Shown: positions 1 to 5,672 of the stretch, piece after piece
Position numbering within the stretch: the stretch's first letter is position 1
Layout of the letters: each line of letters opens with the position of its first letter
Assembly (NCBI GenBank): GCA_002068715.1
Contig: MWAR01000465.1
Span: 1 to 5,672 of the forward strand
DNA length: 5,672 nt
Direction: 5' to 3'
Source: a bacterium ADurb.Bin374
Lineage (GTDB): Bacteria; Riflebacteria; Ozemobacteria; Ozemobacterales; Ozemobacteraceae
The notes under the pieces: model-generated
Database searches by the model: none
Seen by the model: the letters and a program-made list of their open reading frames with translations, nothing else
Told to the model about the DNA's origin: nothing
Translations under genes and position numbers: made by a program

Positions 1-241
1 GGAACGCATCGATGCCCTGAAACTGCCCGGCAAGCTGATACAGCCGGTCGTCGGGCTGGGCGTCTCCCCGTGCCAGGTCGGCCACGGAAGTTGAGATGTC
101 CGCCGATACGTTTTTCAGGGTTCTGCACGTCATCGTGCCGGCGATGCAGGCGCAGGGCGACAGAAAAGTCGCGACGAATAATATATGCCATATGATATAT
201 ACTCGTATCGGACGATTCGCGCGCGACATCGGATGTTTCAT
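1..241 (-). CDS. Partial protein with N-terminal signal/anchor sequence, function unknown
   Basis: Only the first 80 residues are present; the gene runs off the left edge. I do not recognise the family. The N-terminus has a basic region (K2, R7, R10, R13), a hydrophobic stretch at about residues 14-28 and a small-residue region rich in cysteine (C30, C32, C39), followed by a polar soluble segment. This is a Sec-type signal or a membrane anchor. The cysteines suggest a lipoprotein, but no canonical lipobox (L-[AS]-[GA]-C) is present, so lipidation is uncertain. I chose the ATG at 241 because it overlaps the upstream stop as ATGA and has AGGAAG (255-250) 8 nt upstream. The in-frame ATG at 229 is an alternative with a poorly spaced Shine-Dalgarno. 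It is the last visible gene of the leftward operon with the RDD and HEAT/membrane genes, so an envelope role is inferred. The reading frame is supported by the signal-like composition and lack of stops, but the visible part is short. Confidence 0.7.
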
Positions 242-1287
242 ACCGATCTCTTCCTCAGAACGTCGCCTGGAATAAGTCTGGCGACGGTGATCTGCCACCC
301 CATCCAGAACGTATCGACAAGCGTGTCCGCCATGATGACAATAGCCGGAAATATAAATCCTGCGTTGCGGATATGGAATATCTCCAGGAGGTAGATCGCG
401 CTGACGATGATGGCGAAATACAGCAACGTCATCATCCAGAGGAAGGACATGTACAGGGTCCGCTGGAACTTCCAGCCGTCGAAACCGTCCCAGAACAGGC
501 CGCGCAGGGTGACGAAAACATCGGCGTTCGAGATCAGTTGGCGCGGCATGAGGGTGCAGGTGAAACTGTGATATGCAAGAAAAAACAACAGATACACGAT
601 GAAATACAACCCCGCGTCGATGGGCGGCGCGTAAAACAGGAGCGCCGCCCCGCCAACGAGCGGAAGCTGGGCGATCACGTTCATCTGCAGAAGCCCGAGA
701 TACTCGACTGGGCGCATCGGGCGTTTCGCGACGGTCTGGGAGGGGCGGTCCGGGAACGACGCCGTGAAGGCTCTTCCCGTCAGCATCCAGGCAAAGGGGC
801 GGCCGAGAAAACAGATGACGAGAAAGATGATCGCCATCAGGCCGTCGACCGTCGAACTGGAGAACGGCATGTTCCTTATCAGGCCGTGCGTCGCAAAAAT
901 CGAGAGGCAGATGAGAATCTGCGGGAGGTCGGACAGAAGCCAGGCCTTGATGATGTTTTTCCGGTTCCGTCGCCAGAGGAAAAACACCTCGTCCATGACT
1001 TCCGGCGACGAGAGCAGGGTGTCCGTCGCCACCTGGCGGGCGGGCTTCATTTTTCCCGGCTTCTCGGTCGAGACACCGGCGCGCCTGAGGGTGGCGGCAA
1101 CCTCGACTGCCGTTTCCCTGACGCCTTCGTCGGGGTCTTTCGAAAGCGACAGGGCGACGCGAAGGGCACGCGGCTCGTGAAAGCGTTCGAGCTGTGCGAC
1201 GCCCTTCCGCCTCGATGCGGGATCGGAACTCTCGATCAGCGAAAGGCAGTCGGAAAAGCCGTTCGTCGTCGAGGGGTCAGTGTTCAT
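238..1287 (-). CDS. HEAT-like repeat protein with six-span membrane domain
   Basis: A 349-residue protein of two parts. Residues about 12-71 form amphipathic helices of HEAT-repeat type: an [16 protein letters not shown] helix, then a [20 protein letters not shown] helix with the D-x-x-x-V-R pattern typical of HEAT units. After a charged linker (about 72-118) come about six hydrophobic segments near residues 121-138, 148-168, 199-219, 226-246, 279-303 and 311-333, so it should be an inner-membrane protein with a soluble N-terminal adaptor. No catalytic motif is visible. The layout loosely recalls Yip1-like polytopic proteins but I cannot assign a family. The ATG at 1287 has GGAAAG (1297-1292) just upstream and overlaps the end of the RDD gene by 11 nt; a TTG at 1308 would add seven residues and is less likely. 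The stop overlaps the next gene's ATG by 4 nt. Co-translation with an RDD protein suggests the two work in the same membrane complex (inference). Confidence 0.85.
250..255 (-). promoter_or_regulatory. Shine-Dalgarno deciding the start of the leftmost gene
   Basis: On the minus strand this reads AGGAAG and lies 8 nt before the ATG at 241, ideal spacing. It favours 241 over the downstream in-frame ATG at 229, and lies within the 3' end of the HEAT/membrane gene. Confidence 0.65.
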
Positions 1288-1792
1288 CGGGCTTTCCGGT
1301 TCCGGCAACCTTCGTCAGATCCTCGGCGTCGCGGATCACGATCGTTCCGGCGGCGAGGTCGCCAAGCCGCTGGTGGCGCTCAGAGAAAAGAATGGATGCC
1401 ATGCCTATCAGAAAACAGACCGGCAGAAAGTCGACGACGCGGATGATGTTCCGCGCGAGAGATGCCGCGAACCCGACGCGCCCGCCGTCGGCCGTGACGA
1501 CGCGGAGCCCGAGTTTGCGCTTTCCTGGCGTCTGGCCGTCGAAATACAGTTCGAAAAACGGGTAATAGCACCAGAAAAGCAGGAAATAGACGATGATCGA
1601 GTAGGCGGCATAGATGCCGGAGTAGCCGTATCCACCGAGTCCGATGAAGAGCGGACTCACGTGAAGGACGATACTGGCGACGATCTGGTAGAAGAAGTCG
1701 TAAAACTGAGCCTGGCCGCGCGAATACAGCCCCGCCATCTGGAATCGGAGCTCGATGTTTTCAGGCGTGACGACCGTGAGCTGCTCAGGCAT
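1277..1792 (-). CDS. RDD family integral membrane protein
   Basis: A 171-residue protein matching the RDD family (PF06271) in order and spacing. It starts with a soluble [17 protein letters not shown] segment with R25 and D32, followed by membrane spans at about 33-52 and 58-80. Next come the typical [13 protein letters not shown] loop (88-99) and the [14 protein letters not shown] segment with D121, a third span at about 117-137, and the conserved [13 protein letters not shown] end (141-153). RDD proteins are small inner-membrane proteins of mostly unknown role; some have been proposed as ion/proton antiporters, which this sequence neither supports nor excludes. I chose the ATG at 1792 because the family usually begins a few residues before the TPE motif. 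GGAG lies only 2 nt from that ATG, too close for a good ribosome site, so the start is not certain. GTG at 1807 is possible, and the ATG at 1888 is unlikely because it would span the whole intergenic region. First gene of the leftward operon. Confidence 0.9.
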
Positions 1793-1798
1793 GACTCC

Positions 1799-1804
1799 AC
1801 TATA
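1799..1804 (-). promoter_or_regulatory. Possible -10 element for the RDD operon
   Basis: Read on the minus strand this is TATAGT. It sits so close to the RDD ATG at 1792 that transcription would begin at or within a base or two of the start codon, giving a leaderless mRNA. The best -35 at 17 bp spacing is a T-run (TTTTTG, 1827-1822), which is a poor match to TTGACA. It fits the badly placed GGAG of this gene, but a hexamer this short arises easily by chance in an AT-rich region. Confidence 0.25.
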
Positions 1805-1848
1805 CACGATTCGTCCCGAAACAAAAACATCAGCATGGAGAGAGCGTG

Positions 1849-1857
1849 TGATATGAT
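1849..1857 (+). promoter_or_regulatory. Extended -10 promoter for the dynamin-like operon
   Basis: The sequence TGATATGAT is an extended -10 (TG, one base, then TATGAT, five of six matches to TATAAT). The hexamer at the usual -35 spacing (about 1829-1834, ATCAGC) is weak, which is common when the TG extension is present. Transcription would start near 1864, giving a leader of about 23 nt before the ATG at 1887. This assumes a housekeeping sigma-70-type factor. Confidence 0.45.
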
Positions 1858-1859
1858 TT

Positions 1860-1872
1860 TCCGAACTTCGGA
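1860..1872. repeat. 13-bp palindrome at predicted transcription start
   Basis: TCCGAACTTCGGA is a perfect inverted repeat with 6-bp arms around a single central base. It lies 3 bp after the predicted -10 and covers the predicted start site, a normal place for a repressor operator. In RNA it could instead fold as a 5-bp stem with a 3-nt loop that hides part of the GGAG at 1870-1873. I do not recognise it as the site of a known regulator. Confidence 0.35.
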
Positions 1873-1877
1873 GCGGA
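1870..1877 (+). promoter_or_regulatory. Weak ribosome binding site of first dynamin-like gene
   Basis: GGAG (1870-1873) is 13 nt from the ATG, longer than usual, and GGA (1875-1877) is 9 nt away. Together they form a purine-rich but mediocre Shine-Dalgarno region, partly inside the palindrome at 1860-1872. Confidence 0.4.
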
Positions 1878-1886
1878 TCATAGAAC

Positions 1887-3722
1887 ATGGATCTTGCAAC
1901 CTATCGTGAATTTCAGAAACAGCTGCTGGAACTGCTCGGCAAAGCCGCCGAGATTGCCCGTGAACTCGGTTTCACCGCGCTGATACGCTCTGCCGGCGAA
2001 CTGGAACGGCGCGTACTTTCCGAGCGTTTTTCCGTGGCCGTTCTCGGAGAAATCAAGCGGGGAAAATCGACGCTAATCAACGCCCTTCTCGGCGAAGACG
2101 TGTTGCCGCGAGCGGCGCTCGTCTGCACGGCAGCGCTGTGCCTGATCCGGTATGCCGACGCTCCCATCGCCATCGCTCATGATCGTGACGGCGCCGCGAA
2201 GGAGGTCGACCCGAGCACCCTGAAAGAATGGGTCACGCGCAGGAACCCATCCGCCCACCTCGTCGACCACGTCGAGATCGGCTGGCCCCTCCCCCTTCTG
2301 CGCGACGGTGTCGTCATCATCGACACGCCGGGCGTCAACGACACCGATGAGGTGCGTCGCCGGCTCACCGAGGAGTTCATCCCGCGCGCGGACGGGGTCA
2401 TTTTCGTTCTGAACGCCGGCCAGCCACTATCCGATTCGGAAGTGCGGTTCCTGAAGAACGGCGTCCTGAAGCACCATATCAGGAAATGCTGGTTCGTCGT
2501 CAACGGCATCGACCGCATCCCTGACGAAGCTCAGCGAAAGGAAGCCGTCGAATACTGCCGCAGGAACCTCGCCGAGATCCACCCGGACATCCGGCTTTGG
2601 GGCGTTTCCGCGAAGGCCGCGCTGGAAGCTCGCCGAAACGGCGACAACGAGGCCTGGAGCAGGTCGGGCGTCGCGGATCTGCTGAACGGCCTCTCGGTCG
2701 ACCTCGTGGAAAGCCGGCGCGATGCCTTGTGCGAGATCCCCCTGGCTCGCTTCGAGTCGATGCTGGACGACCTGGAAAAAGGCCATGCCATGCTGACGGC
2801 GGCGCTCGACCGGAGCCGGCACGAGGCTGAGCAGGCCACCGATGAACGCGAGCGCGAGATCGAAACGCTCGAGACCGATCGAGAACGCATTCTCACGCGG
2901 TTCGCCAACGGCGTCGAAAGCCTCATTTTCGAGACGGCCCGCGCCGCGGAGGCCGATCGGCCCCTGTCTCCGCCTTCCGGGCGGAGAGCCGCGGCGGCAC
3001 GGGGTGCCGTTCCTCCGTCGGCGGAGCATCGAACGCTTCGCGCTGCCGTCGAGGCAGTTCTGTCGAGCGACTCGCTCGACGAAGCGAAAATTGCCGGCCT
3101 TCATCAGCTCGTCCGCGATCAGATCCTGATCGAAGCCGAGAACATCTTCGACCGGATCAGCCGGGCCATCCGGCCACTTGCTGCCGACTGCTCCCGCGAG
3201 CTGTCGCAACAGCTGGCCCGATTCGACTCACGCATTTCTCTCGGCCGGCCGTGCGCGGCGGCGCCGCTCGTCGAGTTCAGAAAGGATTTCGAGATCGAAT
3301 CGGTGTCGCTGGGTCTCGAAGCCCGGCAGTTCGTTTCCGGATTCGGCAGACTCGCCGCTGTTGCCTTCCTGCTTCAGGGAAACCTTCTGTTCGCAGCGGC
3401 CTCGCTCGGCGCATCGCTCGCGGCGCGCCTGACGGGCGACATGACGCGCGAGGTGACGGCGAACCTCGAGCACCTGATCGCGGAAGGGAAGAAAAAGCTG
3501 CGGCACGAGATCGTCCGACGTCGGGCAGAAATATCCCAGACGTGGAAGCGTGACCTTTCGGTGCGCTTCGACCAGGGTTTCTCCGTCATCCGGGAAGCCG
3601 TTGCCGCCTCCCGAAATTCATCATCCGACGAATGCAATATAAAACGACTAGAAATAATACCATGTGAAATATCTTCACTCAGGCTCGGACTCGAAACGCT
3701 GAAAACGGGGCGGACGGCATGA
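1887..3722 (+). CDS. Bacterial dynamin-like GTPase (first of tandem pair)
   Basis: A 611-residue dynamin-family GTPase (Dynamin_N, PF00350), expected to hydrolyse GTP and tether, fuse or remodel membranes from the cytoplasmic face. An N-terminal helix (1-45) leads into the GTPase domain (about 48-275). Its motifs are G1 GEIKRGKS (54-61), G2 threonine T81 in VCTAAL, G3 DTPG (146-149), G4 NGID (206-209) and G5 SAK (241-243). G4 lacks the lysine of the usual NKxD. The stalk follows: a heptad-rich, highly charged coiled coil (about 295-345), a Pro/Arg/Ala-rich probably flexible insert (358-382), further helices, a hydrophobic Ala/Leu/Gly segment (about 485-515) that could insert into membrane like a dynamin paddle, and a basic C-terminal helix region (520-570). 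Length fits compact bacterial dynamins. The start at 1887 uses the only good upstream ATG. It overlaps the next gene by 4 nt (ATGA), so the two proteins are probably made together and act as partners. I do not assign a symbol; LeoA-like or DLP1-like are possibilities. Confidence 0.93.
   Translation: MDLATYREFQKQLLELLGKAAEIARELGFTALIRSAGELERRVLSERFSVAVLGEIKRGKSTLINALLGEDVLPRAALVCTAALCLIRYADAPIAIAHDRDGAAKEVDPSTLKEWVTRRNPSAHLVDHVEIGWPLPLLRDGVVIIDTPGVNDTDEVRRRLTEEFIPRADGVIFVLNAGQPLSDSEVRFLKNGVLKHHIRKCWFVVNGIDRIPDEAQRKEAVEYCRRNLAEIHPDIRLWGVSAKAALEARRNGDNEAWSRSGVADLLNGLSVDLVESRRDALCEIPLARFESMLDDLEKGHAMLTAALDRSRHEAEQATDEREREIETLETDRERILTRFANGVESLIFETARAAEADRPLSPPSGRRAAAARGAVPPSAEHRTLRAAVEAVLSSDSLDEAKIAGLHQLVRDQILIEAENIFDRISRAIRPLAADCSRELSQQLARFDSRISLGRPCAAAPLVEFRKDFEIESVSLGLEARQFVSGFGRLAAVAFLLQGNLLFAAASLGASLAARLTGDMTREVTANLEHLIAEGKKKLRHEIVRRRAEISQTWKRDLSVRFDQGFSVIREAVAASRNSSSDECNIKRLEIIPCEISSLRLGLETLKTGRTA
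3719..3722 (+). other. ATGA stop/start overlap between the two GTPase genes
   Basis: The TGA of the first GTPase (3720-3722) shares bases with the ATG of the second (3719-3721). This arrangement usually means re-initiation by the same ribosome and near-equal amounts of the two proteins, as expected for subunits of one complex. Confidence 0.85.
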
Positions 3723-5672
3723 CGCTCGCGCGTGCCATTTCCCGTCTTGCCAAGGCGTATCCAGACATCGAACCGGATGCCTACGAGGTCACCCTCTGGG
3801 GGCGCATTTCGATCGAAGACGGCGGAGACGGCGAAGGGGCCCTCGTTGCACATCCCAGGGGCATCGCGCTCTGCCGCCCGTCCGCCCTCCTGGACGAAGG
3901 GTTCGATCTCGATCTCGCGTATGACGATATCGCCCTGTTCTCCTGCACTCCTGGCCGTTTCGAGCTCCGGGCCGCTCACGAGGGGCGGGTGGAAACGATC
4001 GCGTTCGTGCCCGCGCCCGAAACCCAGCCCGGCTACGTCGCCGAAGCTGCATCGCGGGTCCGTCTGCGCATGCTCGGCATCGTTCCCCGCGGCGCGTCCT
4101 GGCCGGCCGTCCTGCTGCCCGACTGCAGCATGGAAAAAGCCTCTGAAGCCGCGCGCGTCATGGAGGAGCTTGCCCGCGCCTTCCCCGGTCACCCCGCGAT
4201 CGTCTGTCGGCAGGCGGCCCTGATGAACGCGGCCGGAAACCCAGCCGAGGCGATCGACCTGATCGCCGCATCGGGCCAATCTCGGGGTGAAAACGAACAG
4301 CTCATGATGATCATCTCGATGATCTGCGCGGGCAGGACCCGTCAGGCGGAAATCCTCCTGAACGAGATGAGCGGAGATATCTCGGGACTCACCCAGGCAT
4401 GCGCGAGACTTGGCCTCGTCTGCCGTATCCAGCGGCCCTGCCGTGCCGGCGAGTGGCCGGGCTGGCTCGAGCAGCTCTTCATCGCCCCGGTCCTGCGCGA
4501 CGGTTGCATCAGGCCCGAATGGCCCGCCATTCGGAAAGCCCTGCTCTCTCCCGGGGTTCTGACGCTCGAACTCGTTGCCGCGCTGTTCGACGATGACAGG
4601 GAGGCGGCCCTCAACCTGCTCGACCCGGCGCGCCGAGAAACCTGGTTCGATCCGTTGATCTCGATCCTGGCCGAAGCCGCCTGTTTCGCTCTCGACGGGG
4701 ATTTCGTCACCGCCTTCCACCGTCTCTGGCCTGCCCGGGGCCGCGCGGCGGCGATGCCGCTGATGTGTCTCGCATCGGCGAGCGGGAACGAACTGAAACT
4801 CCTCGAATGGCTCGAATCAGCCGGTTGCGCCGAATTCGACCTCACGTCCGACGAGCGGGGCGTTCTCTCCCATCTCCTCTGGCGAGCCGGTAAATCGGGA
4901 AAAGCGGCCGCCCTGCTCGATGGCATCACCCCCGAAGAGCGCACGGTCATGCACCGGGACGTCCTGCGCCGTATCGCCATCATCGAATCGCACCTCGACG
5001 GGAAGCCCTCGCGCGAGAAGCCGGAAAGCTGCCTCAGGCTGCTGACCAGCCCGGGAGACGACGCCTGTCACCCGGAAGCGACCCGGTTCGTGGCGGAACT
5101 CCGTCTCATCCTCGCCGAAAAAGAGGCCGCCGTCGAGCATCATCGGGATGCCCGCGCCGAGCTGATCAGGGCATCGACGCTGATCGAAGACGCGACGGCC
5201 GACCCCCTGCGGCTCCGCCTGGACGAGCTCAGAGGCAGGATTCCGCCGGCCCTGACGAGCCTGAGCTGGGCGGGAATTTCCGCCATCGTCGGAAAATCCC
5301 TCCAGGCCGTCTCCGAAGAACGGCACGCCGTGCTTTCCGAAGCCTGGAAAAACATTGCGGCGACCGCAGGAAATCCGCTCACCATCGCGTTCATGGGCGA
5401 GTTCAACGCAGGCAAATCCTCGATCGTCAACGCCCTGCTCCAGCGCCCTCTTCTGCCGACCGGCGTCCTCCCCACGACGCGCATTCCGTGCGCGATCGAG
5501 TATGCCGATATCGAGTCCCTGATCGGCGTCAGGGAGGGCGGCATCGTGACGCCGCGGCCCCTGGAAGACCTCCGCACGGTTCTCGCGGAATCGCACGGCG
5601 GATCCGACACGCGGCATTCCGGGTTTGAACGGATGCTCCTCTTCGTTCGCCTGCCGACGATCACCAATCTCC
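3719..5672 (+). CDS. Second dynamin-like GTPase, PH-like and TPR-like N-terminus, partial
   Basis: Open from the ATG at 3719 to the window end: 651 residues without a stop, 3' end missing. The GTPase domain begins at about 553: G1 GEFNAGKSS (560-568) is the classic bacterial dynamin P-loop, and G2 lies in LPTGVLPTTRIPC (T586/T587). The frame ends at FVRLPTITNL, shortly before the expected DTPG, so G3-G5 and the stalk are unseen. The roughly 550 residues ahead are unusual for the family. Residues about 24-120 look like a beta-rich PH-type domain (ALVAHPRGIALCRP, then LAYDDIALFSC, then a closing helix). Residues about 140-545 are helical with TPR-like repeats; an AG-x(4-5)-A-x-x-LL/LI turn recurs at 172, 204 and 390. 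About 15 cysteines are scattered through the visible part. Start choice rests on the ATGA overlap with the first GTPase; a GGGGCGG stretch upstream is a weak ribosome site, so translation is probably coupled. Likely the larger partner of a hetero-oligomeric dynamin pair (inference). Confidence 0.9.
   Translation, partial: MTLARAISRLAKAYPDIEPDAYEVTLWGRISIEDGGDGEGALVAHPRGIALCRPSALLDEGFDLDLAYDDIALFSCTPGRFELRAAHEGRVETIAFVPAPETQPGYVAEAASRVRLRMLGIVPRGASWPAVLLPDCSMEKASEAARVMEELARAFPGHPAIVCRQAALMNAAGNPAEAIDLIAASGQSRGENEQLMMIISMICAGRTRQAEILLNEMSGDISGLTQACARLGLVCRIQRPCRAGEWPGWLEQLFIAPVLRDGCIRPEWPAIRKALLSPGVLTLELVAALFDDDREAALNLLDPARRETWFDPLISILAEAACFALDGDFVTAFHRLWPARGRAAAMPLMCLASASGNELKLLEWLESAGCAEFDLTSDERGVLSHLLWRAGKSGKAAALLDGITPEERTVMHRDVLRRIAIIESHLDGKPSREKPESCLRLLTSPGDDACHPEATRFVAELRLILAEKEAAVEHHRDARAELIRASTLIEDATADPLRLRLDELRGRIPPALTSLSWAGISAIVGKSLQAVSEERHAVLSEAWKNIAATAGNPLTIAFMGEFNAGKSSIVNALLQRPLLPTGVLPTTRIPCAIEYADIESLIGVREGGIVTPRPLEDLRTVLAESHGGSDTRHSGFERMLLFVRLPTITNL

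Larger units (their letters stand above)
1793..1886. other. Divergent intergenic control region
   Basis: These 94 bp separate the start codons of the RDD gene (leftward) and the first dynamin-like gene (rightward). The stretch is noticeably more AT-rich than the flanking genes and must hold the promoters of both operons unless either is read from further away. It contains an extended -10 for the rightward genes, a possible -10 for the leftward genes, and a short palindrome. The close head-to-head spacing makes joint regulation by one DNA-binding protein possible, though no regulator gene is visible in the window. Confidence 0.7.

Noticed and set aside
185..394. Small 69-residue plus-strand frame near the left end
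   Set aside because: It overlaps the 3' end of the HEAT/membrane gene and the start of the signal-bearing gene on the other strand, and has no convincing Shine-Dalgarno.
373..1446. Plus-strand 357-residue open frame opposite the HEAT/membrane gene
   Set aside because: Its product is an Arg/Asp/Glu/His-rich string with no domain pattern, and it is antisense to a frame with clear membrane spans and the RDD motif. It is a by-product of high GC.
1793..1888. Longer RDD start at the ATG at 1888 (32 extra residues)
   Set aside because: It would consume the whole divergent promoter region and overlap the start codon of the GTPase gene. The extra residues do not resemble RDD N-termini and there is no ribosome site.
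2427..3209. Minus-strand 260-residue open frame within the first GTPase
   Set aside because: Antisense to the dynamin GTPase/stalk frame; no ribosome site or domain signal was noted.
3374..4720. Minus-strand 448-residue open frame across the junction of the two GTPase genes
   Set aside because: Composition is low-complexity Arg/Gly/Asp/Glu, it lacks recognisable motifs, and it lies opposite two well-supported coding frames.
4883..4921. AGKSGKAA in the second GTPase as an extra P-loop
   Set aside because: It lacks the GxxxxGK[ST] spacing and sits in a helical, TPR-like turn; the true P-loop is GEFNAGKSS at residues 560-568.
4817..5617. Minus-strand 266-residue open frame at the right end
   Set aside because: It is the antisense shadow of the second GTPase, whose P-loop lies in this stretch.
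1..5672. CRISPR arrays, tRNA or rRNA genes, insertion sequences, attachment sites
   Set aside because: I saw no regularly spaced repeats, cloverleaf-like sequence, transposase motifs or terminal inverted repeats. The window is almost fully accounted for by five coding genes.

Overview
This is a GC-rich bacterial window (roughly 60% G+C by eye, strong G/C preference at third codon positions) from an organism I cannot name. Nothing here is a clear taxonomic marker. Coding is dense and organised as two divergent operons separated by a 94-bp intergenic region at about 1793-1886.

Left, reading leftwards (minus strand), are three overlapping membrane or envelope genes. The first is an RDD-family small integral membrane protein (1792 to 1277). 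The second is a protein with an N-terminal HEAT-like helical segment fused to about six membrane spans (1287 to 238). The third is the start of a protein with an N-terminal signal or anchor sequence, cut by the window edge (241 to <1). Junctions overlap by 11 nt and 4 nt, so this is one transcription unit with likely translational coupling.

Right, reading rightwards (plus strand), are two bacterial dynamin-like (Dynamin_N) GTPases joined by an ATGA overlap. The first (1887-3722, 611 aa) is compact: N-terminal helix, GTPase domain, coiled-coil stalk and a hydrophobic patch that could be the membrane-insertion paddle. The second (3719 to beyond 5672) is open to the window end. It carries about 550 residues before its GTPase domain: a segment that reads like a bacterial PH-type beta domain, then TPR-like helical repeats. 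Its G1 and G2 motifs are visible, and the window ends shortly before the expected DTPG motif.

The pair fits the two-partner design known for bacterial dynamins (for example Campylobacter DLP1/DLP2, and the Leo/Eleos-type genes linked to phage defence), where unequal GTPases probably form hetero-oligomers that tether or remodel membrane. The most unusual points are the apparent PH-like plus TPR extension on the second GTPase, an NGID in place of NKxD in the first, and the head-to-head placement with a membrane-protein operon. That placement suggests, but does not prove, a shared membrane function. An extended -10 promoter and a 13-bp palindrome at the predicted transcription start of the dynamin operon are candidate control elements.
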